This document shows positions 11,727 through 21,811 of a stretch of DNA of 64,000 bases, in pieces. A program made the position numbers and the translations under genes. Numbering within the stretch: the stretch's first letter is position 1; the number at the start of each line of letters is the position of its first letter. Source of the DNA: Chaetomium olivaceum (Eukaryota; Ascomycota; Sordariomycetes; Sordariales; Chaetomiaceae); assembly GCA_039881045.1 (NCBI GenBank), contig JAYWVB010000003.1, forward strand, positions 186,001 to 250,000, read 5' to 3'. Below the pieces are notes generated by a model, which made no database searches, was not told the origin of the DNA, and saw only the letters and a program-made list of their open reading frames with translations.

Positions 11727-13096
11727 TTAACGGTGCTCTGTGCTACGGCTGTCTCTATCTCTATTGTCGTCTGCCTTATGCGACCGGTGGGTTTTGTCAT
11801 CATCTTTATGACGGGTATCCTTATGCCGAATCTCTCGCCGTCTCTCCGGTTCCCTGCTGCGATCCCGGGTCCTATCTCCATGGCCTCGGCTGGAACGCTC
11901 CCGTTTCCGCGACGAATCTCTCTGATCCCGACCACGCCTCTCCCGTTCCTCGTTTCGATGTTTATACTTTTCCCTGAACTCATCATCGTCATGACGGGAC
12001 CGCCGCTCCCCTCTACCAGAACCACGATCCCCACCAGAACTAGCATGCCTCTCCCTCGTACCACTATGCCCATCCTCGTCCTCCCTCTTACCATATCCAT
12101 CCTCCTCCCTCTTACCATATCCATCCTCCCCCCTCTCACCGTGTCCATCACGCTCCTCCTCCTCCTCTCCCTCCTTCTCTCCTCCCTCCTCCTCCTTCTC
12201 CAGCGCCCTCAACTCCCTCTCCCTCTCCCCAACCTCCTTCCTCCTCTCCCTTTCCAACTCCCTCACCCTCTTCGCCCCCTGCCGCATCACCGCCAGCGGG
12301 TCACTCGCATCCAGCCTCGCCGCCGCCCGCGCCCCGCGCCCCGGGTCCTCCCGCCCAAGCACATTCTTGCTCGGCACCACCAACGCTCCCGACACTGCAC
12401 CACCAGCTTCAGCATCGGCCGAGGCATACCACGGCCCGCCGTCCGTCAGCCCCTGCCCGTCCCGCCCCGCCGCGTTCACCAGCCGCATCTGGTACTGGTC
12501 CTTGAGCGCGCGCTCCTTGCGCGCTGCTTCGCGTGTTGCCTCTGGGTGCCCTTCGCGGGACCGTGTGGTGGTGTGCGGGCCGGTGTCGAGCTCGGGGAAG
12601 AGGGTGATGTGGCCTTTGCTGTCGAGCAAAGGGGCGGAGGAGGAGGTGGAGGTGGTGGTGGGTGTGGCTAGTTCGCGCGCGGCTCGGTCACCCGCTGCGG
12701 CGCGTTCGCGTGCGATGCGCATCTCGAAGTCGGTGTCGTCTTCCCCGTGCCGCTTGCGCTTGCGTCCGGAGATGGCGCTGCTGTACGCATCGCGGTCCCG
12801 GCTTCGTGGTGCTGGTGCTGGTGCTGGGAGGGCCGCGCCAGGTTGTGGCTCTTCGAGTGGAGGGGGCGCTTCACCGCGCAGAATGGCCAGTCGGCGTGCG
12901 GCGTCTTCCTCTTGCATGCGCTGCTCCTCGGCCTCCTCCCGGGCTTGGGCGGCGGCTTCGTCGCGACGCACGCGGGCGATGTTGGCCGGGTTGTAGACGT
13001 TCCATGATTTTTTGCCGAGGAGATGTCTTGGTGGGTGTTAGTTAGTATTGGGTTGGATTGCGCTGTTGAAATTTAGGGTATGGCTTACAGAGGCAT
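11727..13096 (-). CDS. Cir_N-domain pre-mRNA splicing protein, LENG1-like
   Basis: Cir_N proteins (CWC25, LENG1 and relatives) associate with the spliceosome. Exon 1 is only 8 bases (13089-13096, ATG CCT CT), then a 62-base intron (13027-13088, GTAAGC..AAG, branch-like CTAAC), then exon 2 (11727-13026). The splice gives MPLHLLGKKSWNVYNP, followed by NIARVRRDEAAAQAREEAEE, the hallmark of the Cir_N domain at residues 1-50. A helical Glu/Arg region follows. The last 180 residues are Arg/Asp/Glu/His dipeptide-rich with short repeats (DGYGKREE), as in many splicing factors. Total about 435 residues with no frame break. The tiny first exon makes this gene easy to mis-start at the internal Met at 12971. 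Exact orthology to LENG1 rather than another Cir_N protein is probable, not proven. Confidence 0.8.
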
Positions 13097-13130
13097 GGTG
13101 GCGGCGATGGTGGGTTTGCAAGTCTTTGGG

Positions 13131-13174
13131 AGACTCGATGGAGACTCGATGGAAACTCGATGGAAACTCGATTC
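13131..13174. repeat. 11-bp tandem repeat
   Basis: About four copies of an 11-base unit (ARACTCGATGG) lie just upstream of the LENG1-like start, within the divergent region shared with SEC18. Confidence 0.85.
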
Positions 13175-13705
13175 GATGCACCTTGATGGTCAATCACCTG
13201 GAGCTTCGCATGCCAAGACGATGCAGTGGGAACCAAGTTCCCCACAAAACCACCCCACCAAATGATGAGATGCCAAGAGCCAAGCTGAACTGCTGCTACA
13301 GTAAAAAGGACAAAGTCAGCTGCATCCACGTTGAACCCCGCAGCATTCTTTGTTGAGCACTTGAACCCCTGGCTGCTGCAGTGCTGCTGGCCTGTGGCGG
13401 AACTGAAACGGCGTCTGTCCCAACAATAACGGCAACATCACCAACGACAAACCCTTTTATAGATACTCGTTGCTTGTTGGTCCTACAATATCTGCCGCTG
13501 TGTGGCATAGACCAGCAATCAAGAGTGGCAAAACCATAAAGCCAGACGACCGCCCCTCAAAGGCCACGTCTTTTTCGAAGCTCCCAGGCACCCCACCGCG
13601 ATACAGCCCACCTGACCACCGACCCAACTCGTCCGAATTCCATACTATCCTCTCGAGCAAGTTCCACGAAACAGCCGGTTCCTCCACAGCCTACACACGA
13701 CAATA

Positions 13706-16390
13706 ATGGACCGCAACAACCTCTTCAGTCGACCGGCGCCCCGCGGGGGAGGTCCGGGTCTGCCTGGACGTCAGGTACAACGGCCGCCGGGAGGCGATGC
13801 CGGGGGGTACCCGCCCGCACCTGGTGGTGGTGGTGGCTATGACGCATATGGAGGGCGTGCGCCTGCGGCCGCGAGACCCCAGAACCCTCCTGGAGGGGGT
13901 GCCGGGTACGGAGGAGGATACGATACGCCGCCTCCCCGCCAGTCCCAACCGAGGGGCGGCGGCCGACAGGTCCGGTTAAGGCTCGCCAAGGTCGAGGACA
14001 AGACACTGCAGGCACAGTACATTTTTGGGAATGTGTGAGTTATCTGACCGGGTCGTCTTCGCTTGCCGAGAGTTATTGCTGAACCCCGCCAGCTCCGCCG
14101 TGTCCCCGAACGACTTCCCTCCGAGCCGCGACGGCTCCGATCTGTACATCCGACTAAGCGGCGCTGAGCTACGCGGCGACTACGTCGTGACCGCACGTCC
14201 CACCCCCGGCTTCCCCGACGGTTGCATCAGTCTCTCCGACCCCCAGCGGACATGGGCCAGCATCGGCATGATGGATGAGGTGGTCGGCGAGCTGTTTGAC
14301 CCGTTCAGCCACGGAGGGCCTGCCTACATTGGCTCCCTAGACGTCGAGATCGGTTTCGCATCGCAGAGGAAGATTGTGGAGGCCCCATATGACCAGGATG
14401 AGCTGGCCGCCCTGTTCACCAAGAGCTTCCAAAACCAGGTCTTCTCGCCGGGGCAGAGGCTGCTGCTTGATGTTCAGAACGTTCCCTTGTCCATCATGGT
14501 CAAGACGGTGACTCTGATCGACCTCACCATGCAGCAGCAGAGACAGGCCGACGAACCCCCCACACGCAGCGACCCAGGGGCACGGGGTATCCTCACCAAC
14601 CAAACCAGCATCGGATTCTACAAGGATGCCAGGTCGCCCATCAAGCTCAAGGGCTCCAACAAGCGGCCCGCCGCCAACGCCATCATCAGCCCCGACTTCA
14701 AGTTCGAGGACATGGGCATCGGCGGTCTAGACACCGAGTTCTCCACCATCTTCCGTCGTGCCTTCGCCTCACGTATCTTCCCGCCAGGGCTCATCGACAA
14801 GCTCGGCATCATGCACGTCAAGGGCATGCTGCTCTATGGCCCTCCGGGGACAGGCAAGACGCTTATTGCCCGGCAGATCGGCAAAATGCTGAATGCTAGG
14901 GAGCCCAAGATTATCAACGGTCCGGAAGTGAAGTGCTCAACAAGTACGTCGGTCAGAGTGAAGAGAACATCCGTAAGCTCTTCGCCGATGCCGAGAAGGA
15001 GTACAAGGAGAAGGGCGACGAGTCGGGTCTCCACATCATCATTTTCGACGAACTGGACGCTGTTTGCAAGCAGAGAGGTTCGGGCGCCGGCGGCGGCACG
15101 GGTGTGGGTGACAGTGTAGTCAACCAGCTGCTGTCTAAGCTAGATGGTGTCGACCAGCTCAACAATATCCTCCTCATCGGAATGACGAACCGGAAGGACA
15201 TGATTGACGATGCCCTGCTACGCCCGGGCCGTCTCGAGGTTCAGATCGAGATCTCGCTGCCGGACGAGTTCGGCCGGTCCCAGATTCTCAAGATCCATAC
15301 TGCCAAGATGAAGGAGAACCAGGTCATGGGTGGCGATGTCGACCTCCCCGAGCTGGCGGCTTTGACCAAGAACTTCTCCGGTGCCGAGCTGAGCGGTCTC
15401 GTCAAGTCGGCCACGTCGTTCGCCTTCGCGCGCAACATCAAAGTCGGCACCATGGCCAGCGTCAGCGACGAGGTGGTCAACATGAAGGTAGTCCGGCAGG
15501 ACTTCCTCAACGCCCTGGCCGAAGTCAAGCCCGCTTTTGGCACCGACGATGCAGAACTCGAAGACGCCCTCCCGTATGGCGTCATCCACTTCTCGCCGAG
15601 CATCTCCGCCATTCTCAACGACGGTATGCTGTACGTCGAGAACGTGCGGCAGCAGGAGAGGCTGCGGCATACTTCGGTACTGCTACACGGCCCGCCGGCG
15701 AGCGGCAAGACGGCGTTGGCGGCACACATCGCTATCAAGTCGGACTACCCCTTCATCAAGATCATCACCCCTGCCTCCATGGTTGGTTTTAGGGACGAGT
15801 TGGCCAAGAAGGATCACCTCCACAAGATCTTTACCGACGCTTACAAGTCGCCATTAAGCATGCTCATCATCGGTGCGTTTTCTTTCCCTTTTTACATCCA
15901 TCATCTCCACCCTGTTGCACAACGCTAACATGACAACCCCACAGACAACATCGAGCGCCTCATCGAATGGAACCCCGTCGGCCCGCGCCTCTCCAACACC
16001 ATCCTGCAAGCCCTCGTCACCCTCCTCCAAACCCCGCCACCCAAGGGCCACCGCCTCCTCATCATGGCGACCGCCTCTCAGCTCTCCGTCATGGAGCAGC
16101 TCGACATCACGACGGCCTTCGACCGGCAGATCCGCGTGCCCGCCGTGCAGGACGCCCGCGAGCTGTCCGCCGTGCTCGCCGAGTCGGGCGCCTTCGACAA
16201 CCCGGCCGACGTCCAGCTCGTGCTGGACCGCGTGCGCGAGTACAGCAACAACTCGGACCGTGTCGGCGTGGGCATCAAGACGATCCTGACGACGGCTGAG
16301 ACGGCGCGGTTGAGTGCCGAGCCCGCCGAGTGGTTTGCTGAGCAGATTGCCGGGCATATGGCGCGGTATAGTCCGTATGCGGGCCAGTAG
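13706..16390 (+). CDS. SEC18: SEC18/NSF vesicle-fusion AAA ATPase
   Basis: Sec18/NSF disassembles cis-SNARE complexes after membrane fusion, with alpha-SNAP. Exons are 13706-14034, 14093-15872 and 15945-16390; introns are GTGAGT..CAG (58 bases) and GTGCGT..CAG (72 bases). Order: a Gly/Pro-rich N-terminal arm (residues 1-90), the N domain (from VRLRLAKVEDKTLQ to about 310), D1 ATPase with Walker A GPPGTGKT near residue 358, Walker B IIIFDELDAV and the MTNRKDMIDDALLRPGR loop, then D2 with Walker A GPPASGKT near 640 and the sensor MATASQLSVM. At 14926-14935 the five bases AAGTG occur twice in tandem, moving the frame between INGPEV and LNKYVGQSEENIRKLF. Removing one copy restores 849 residues. 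SEC18 is essential, so the duplication is most simply an assembly or base-calling error. The gene is divergent from the LENG1-like gene. Confidence 0.93.
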
Positions 16391-16574
16391 AGTAGACTGG
16401 GGGGAAGGGGGTGTGGGTAATATAGAGATGAATCTATCTTGTTTACTTCATTCTACTTGTTTGCACAGGATGTGTCCACCTGTCGAGGTGATTCTGCCAG
16501 CATATGACATTGCCTGTGTAAGGTACGTACGTACCTCTGTATGCAGCCTGAGCTTCTGCAGGATGGGCCAGCCT

Positions 16575-16850
16575 CTCCCCGGGTACATAAAGAACCTTTC
16601 TGTAGCACAAACTTAACCCCGCACAAAACCAGTGGCCGAGCGGGGGAACGTCTCACAGTGAAATTCAGTGTGAGACTTACGAAGGTCCCTTTTCGACTCC
16701 CAATGCGGGTCGAAAAGCGTACAGTTGAATATACTTCTTCTGTACGGATCTACCAGCTTTCTCGAGAGTTGGAACCACCATGGTGGATGGTAAAACTCCT
16801 CCAAGAGGGTTTTCGTAACCGGCAGACGTGCTGGTGAGCTTTTTGTGTTT
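16575..16850 (+). ncRNA. Hairpin-chain element, copy 1 (Pol III-like; SINE or ncRNA gene)
   Basis: The element has a chain of self-complementary arms: CCCCGC/GCGGGG around 16616-16646, TCTCACA/TGTGAGA at 16651-16675, CTTTTCGAC/GTCGAAAAG at 16689-16717, CGTACAG/CTGTACG at 16718-16746, a CCACCATGGTGG palindrome near 16776, AAAACTC/GGGTTTT at 16792-16813 and CCGGCA/TGCTGG at 16819-16834. It ends in T5 at 16840-16844. A tRNA-type A box (TGGCCGAGCGG, 16633-16643) and a B-box-like sequence (TTTCGACTCC, 16691-16700) fit an internal Pol III promoter. A second copy at 17165-17445 keeps the 5' leader, the 3' tail and the stems with compensating changes. I do not recognise it as 5S, 7SL, U6, RNase P or MRP. 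A tRNA-derived SINE is the main alternative to a functional RNA gene. Confidence 0.55.
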
Positions 16851-17164
16851 TGCCCGACTCTTATCCTCTTTTTATTTCCTATCTTCTCTTTTTCGGCATG
16901 CTAGACTTTCCAAGTACAACTCATTCCATATTGTAGTAAAGGTATTAAATAGTAAATAAACATGTTGAGAGGTGTATGCGAGGTACGGCGTTATAGACCT
17001 ACAATTAACAAACTTTATATAGTTTGAATGGACCTACATACTTAGCTTGCTTAAATAAACTCTCAATCATCCATAATACCAACTAATAAAAAACTTAGGT
17101 ATATCCGGTTCTCACATATCTAGGTAAGGTACCTAACTTACCAAACATCTCTCGAAAAAAAGCT

Positions 17165-17445
17165 GCCCCTCCCCAGGTATGTAAGCAACCCTTATGTACC
17201 GCCAACTTAACCCCGCTCGAAGGCTGGATAGCGGAGCGGGGGGATCGCGCACACCGGAAAACAAAACCAGTGTTGGCATCGAACCAAGAGGTTCGAGTTC
17301 GACTCCACGTGGAGTCGAGGGACAGGACGTAGTCCGGTCATTGGCACGCCTCAAAGAGGGTGTTACACCTCGTACGAGCGAGGTGTTGGTAAAACCCAGC
17401 TAGGGGTTTTCGTAGCCAGCAGACGTGCTGGTGAGCTTTTTGTTG
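17165..17445 (+). ncRNA. Hairpin-chain element, copy 2
   Basis: This is homologous to copy 1 about 600 bases upstream. Shared parts are the leader (CTTAACCCCGC and the downstream GAGCGGGG), and the 3' block TTTTCGTAGCCAGCAGACG continuing into TGCTGGTGAGCTTTTTG. Its stems are ACACCGG/CCAGTGT, GAACC/GGTTC at 17281-17294, an 18-base perfect palindrome at 17300-17317, ACACCTCG/CGAGGTGT at 17365-17386, AAAACCC/GGGTTTT at 17391-17410 and CCAGCA/TGCTGG at 17416-17431. The A box is TAGCGGAGCGG (17229-17239), the B box GTTCGACTCC (17297-17306) and the terminator T5 at 17437-17441. In the last two stems, copy 1 has T-G or G-T pairs where copy 2 has C-G or A-T, which is covariation supporting a conserved RNA fold. 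Confidence 0.55.
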
Positions 17446-20400
17446 TTTGCTCGACATTGGTGTTTTTTTTCTGCTTGGTTTCATGGCGAAATAGTGCTAG
17501 ATAGCAAAGTATCTTTATTTTATTTTTATTTATAAGCATACCTGTGCTCGGTTACCTCGGCGAAGACGAGCCGTCGCTCAACTAAAGATCCTTAACTATC
17601 CTCGTGCAGCCCATTCCCTGCATTGCTTGGAGCGACGTGCCTTTAAGACATACATTTCTGGATTATTGGTAAGAGTTATGGAATGGCAAATATATACGAG
17701 CATTGGGCATTCACTTTTGGTCCCTACCTTCGTATGCCCGAAAGGTGCGTGCGAGGTATCTCTAAGGCGTTTTCCGAATGCTCAAGATGTAATTTGGGTG
17801 TCCTTACCATTGACCTATAGATCACAGCCCCAGAAAGGAGGTATTTAGCTTGCTTAGTAGCTCCCGATCATGTTGATCATGAAGAAAACCACCAGCCTAC
17901 AGCCCTTCCGTGCTCGCGCATGGACTAACTGCCAAAGATCTCATGTGAACGAATGATGACAGGCATACCATACCATGAACCCCTCAACCCATCCTCACAA
18001 CAGCCTACATACTGTCGCATGTCTAGTGACCGGAACAAGACCACCAAGAAAAATAGCGGCAAACCACCACACCCCCAAACCAACCGCCGGGACGGGAGAC
18101 TACCTACGCCTTGCGCCTTGTCGGGCTGCTCGCGCCCATCGGCATCGGCCTTCGGGTTCACCAAGCTACCTCCCTTGGGTAGCGCCCCCAATCCCCCTTC
18201 CCAATTCCAAATACCCAATCCCAATCCCAATCCAGCCAAAGCGAGCCCGACGATCTGGATCCGCTAGCCGACTAGTGTCAGTATCGTAGCCATCTGGATC
18301 CCAATCCGGGCGGCCGGGCCCATCCCGAGTCCTCAACCACGGCATTCATCACACCATCACATCATCACACCATTTACCCTCCTTCCCACACGAGTTTAGT
18401 GTAGTTAGTTAGTTCGAGACTCTCAAACCGGACGTGAGCAAGTATTTTGTATGTATGTAAAAGGCCCTCGGCCAGCAAGGCCAGCCAGCCAGCCAGCCCA
18501 CAACCCCGCCGATCACCGCGCATCCAGACCCCCTCCACGTGCGCGTGCCTGTGTGCTGGGCTGACGGGCGGGGGTCTGGCGCGTGGCGCCGTGGGAGAAG
18601 AAGTGATTGAAGATCTGGTGCTGTCCTTTCCCTTCTGGTCTTTGGCTTTTTGTGTGTGTGTGGGTGAATGAGAGTGGGTGGCCGCGATATCCGCCGCCGC
18701 CGCGTGGGTGGGATGTGGGTGATCTGCCGCTAACTAACATTTCACGCGAAACTCGGCGCGCGATTCCCCACCTCCGTCCCCCGTTCCCCCCACGGGTCTG
18801 CATATGCAGTGATATGCAGGTTCGGGTTCCTGGTTCCTGGGCCGAACGGCGGGCTGCATGACGCATCGAATCCGTGGGAGTTTGCCTTGGGCCCGGCCGC
18901 CGCCGCCGGGGGGGGGTTACTTGCTGGTCCTGTTTCGGGTTTGGAGAGGGGAGGGTTGGGTTTTGCATGCTTGGAGGCTTGGGGAGGCACTTGGAGGGTG
19001 GTTTTTGGGGCGGAGCTTTGTGTGTGCATGTGCAGTCGATTGGCGGTTGGGTGGTGTGTGGTGGGATTTGGATGGGAGGTGCTAGGGTGTTCGAGGGATA
19101 AGGTTATGCATGATGTTGACCCCCATTGTTCATTCATTCGTGGGTTTGCGCAGGAGATGTTGGTACGATATACTAACAGATTACAGATTACATTTGTAGG
19201 GCGTTTACTTTTTGGCGGGTGGGAAAAGGGGCCCAAGATAGCACGTCAGCAAACACCTCGATGGTCGAGACATGGCACGGGAAAAAGACATCGAGCCGCC
19301 CGCCACCGGCGGCTCATCACCAGCGTTGCTAAACTCGCTCATGGCGGTAAGCGGCCAGCTCCCCCTGGATTCGGCAGTTGCTAAGCCAACTCGTCGATCA
19401 CCATTCGGCGAAATCTCGTGCCGGAGGACAGCCGTTTGGCCGATCGACCGCCTCGTTTTGCGGCATGACGGGCAGAGGCGAGGCGCAGGGAACGAGAGCG
19501 TTGAGATTGGGGAGGCAACGGTCTCGGAACTGGCCGGACCAGAGGGAGACAAGACCTGGCATAGAAGCAATTTGAAGAGAAAAGGGCATGAGTTACCTCC
19601 TGTGTATGTTGAGGCTTGGCTTAAGTTCGGGAACATGACTCGCCTGGATACGCTTGCGAGTTACATAACTACAGTGTCACTCGACCACTGCTTCCTAGCC
19701 TCGCTCTGCCGTCTGTCGTGCAACGCGGTCGGGGTCTGAAGACGCACAACACAAAACCCTTCGGATGCGTACGACGAGACGACGTCACTTGACCAGTTCG
19801 GGGTTCCTGCGGCCAGGGACGCCACACCCGGAGGAACGGGTGACGTGGGGGCTGGTCAATGCTTGGTCAAGCAAGTTCTGCAGTCTGGAGCTGTCCTTGG
19901 TGTCCCTGAAATGAAGATTGCTCCACCTCGGGTTTCCAACACGGCGGGACTGCGAAAGGGGCAGATTGGGGAGGCAGCATGTCCGATCTTCCCATCGGCG
20001 TTGCCTTTCAATGCAACCTGTTGCCTTGGTGGTGTTCTTGACGTTTTTGACCCAGATAGACAGCGTCCCAGGGCGCGAGCCATGAGTTTAGCCATCAAAC
20101 GGTGCGACTATGTTAAACGCCACCGTGTGCACAGCATGGTTCGTTCAACGCACAAGGCTTATCCCCGCCAGCTGAAGGGATCAAACCAATGGTGTTGGGG
20201 AGTCTGCCTTGTTGTTGGCAGCCTCAACCCTGCATCGCCATCTTCGAGTGAAGGTTTTCGTCGCCCAACAGCTCAGCTCCATCAAATCCGGCCGTTTGGG
20301 AAATGAAGACCAAGCAGGCGAGACCGGAAGCTCCTCCGCGAAGCCACGACCGGGGTTCTTGGGAACTGGAACCGCGTGAACCAGGAACTCCACACCCGCC

Positions 20401-21811
20401 GAGGTCGACCCACGTGTGGCCAAGCACCCAAGCAACTCCAAGCTACATAGAGTGGTGCGGCTTGCTTCCGGGCAACGGCCGGGAAAAGCGCAGATTGTGT
20501 GGGTTGAATCGCTGGTAGCGGATATTAACAGACCCCATTATTTCCAGGCAAACCGAGATCCTGTGACACGGACGAAGTGAGAGATAAACGATGGTGACGA
20601 TGTCAGATCGGGTTCTCCACGGGCTTTCCAGGTTTGTCACGTTGTGTGTTTGGTTCGGCAGGCATTGGAGCTGTGGGCCTGGCAAACTCTCTTTCCAGCT
20701 TGTGCCTGTGCCTCTCTCCACCATGCATGCATGCACGCTAAGCTTGGACGAACCGTGTGCACGGTACTTTTCGCCCAAGATGCAGTCCTGCTCCTCCTCG
20801 CTTGCGCTGGGCCACAGGACAGCTTTCGGGTCGTTGTTTTTGGTTGGTATTTAGTTGTTATCTGATGAGCTCATCCATGGGGAAGCTGCCGGAATGTAAC
20901 AATGGTAGCCAGAACTCGGCGACTTGGCTGACCTCCATCGGGAATGAATTGGCTCTTTCGTCAGCCATCACGAGTTGTCTTTTTCTCTCCGTTTTTGCAA
21001 ATTCGTCAAAACTTCAAACTTCGGATGGCTTCCGCCTTCGACCCTGGCCCTCGCGCGTGCCGTCCCAACTCACTGAAAACCCCACTCTTCAATTTCCCAC
21101 CCGGGCCTTATCACGCGGTGGCCGGCGACCCTGCCAAGCCCCTACCATACCCCTGCTCTATGGATGGTGGCCGGGCTTGAGCCGGGGTAGGGGTAGGGGG
21201 AAAGGAACCACGGGCAGCAGCGCAGCCCTTTGATTCCCTGCTTCCCCACCCCGCCGATCGAATGGTTGCTCTCCCGTCCGAGACCTGCACTCGACCTGCA
21301 CTCGACTTCTCTGTTCTCAGATTCAAACCTGCACTAGCAGAGCCCCGGTGTCTCGGTTGCACTCTCTCGCCCTCTGATTGACCAACAAACACAAACTACC
21401 AACGACATCGGTTTTTTTTTTTCCTTCGCCCTTTTTGCTTCTTACGTGTTTGCAACCACTTCATGGCGCCAAACCGTATGTGTGACTCTCTCCAACCACG
21501 CTATCCCTTTTTCCCTCGTTTGCTCGGCCGTTTCCCCCTCTCTGCTCTCCCGTGCAGGTCTGGGTAAACACAAGCCAAACCCGGTTCGGAAACCCCCGTC
21601 GCTGCAGATTGGAGTGTCTAGTGTCCTCGCTCTTTTCTCCCCAACTTCCTCACCACGCACCATCTCTAGCGAAAACAAGGCCAACAATGCGCCCATGTTG
21701 ACCTTCAATGCCTTCGATTTCAGACACGTCGTCCGCCATTGGCAGTAGGAGCAGCAGGACCAGGCCATAGCAGCTAGAGCTCTACGACCACAGGGTTGTC
21801 CGTTGCGCGTC
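17446..21811. other. Gene-poor region upstream of the LTE1-like gene
   Basis: No protein gene can be supported. An ATG-started frame of 155 codons at 19272-19739 has no recognisable domain. There is a CCAG microsatellite near 18475-18500. The last 400 bases (CT-rich, with a poly-T run at 21413-21422) are probably the leader of the RasGEF gene. A possible short coding exon there, ATGGCGCCAAACC at 21463 spliced to 21724, reads into TSSAIGSRSSRTRP and then a stop; one missing base after it would join the main frame. Confidence 0.4.

Noticed and set aside
14900..14960. Intron explaining the SEC18 frame change
   Set aside because: Only five bases separate the two conserved halves; no GT..AG pair fits.
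16575..17445. Hairpin-chain elements as 5S rRNA, SRP RNA, U6, RNase P or MRP RNA
   Set aside because: None of the diagnostic conserved sequences of those RNAs is present, and two diverged adjacent copies are not expected.
19272..19739. ATG-started 155-codon frame in the region upstream of LTE1
   Set aside because: No recognisable domain and no intron or leader signals; the length is within chance for this GC content.
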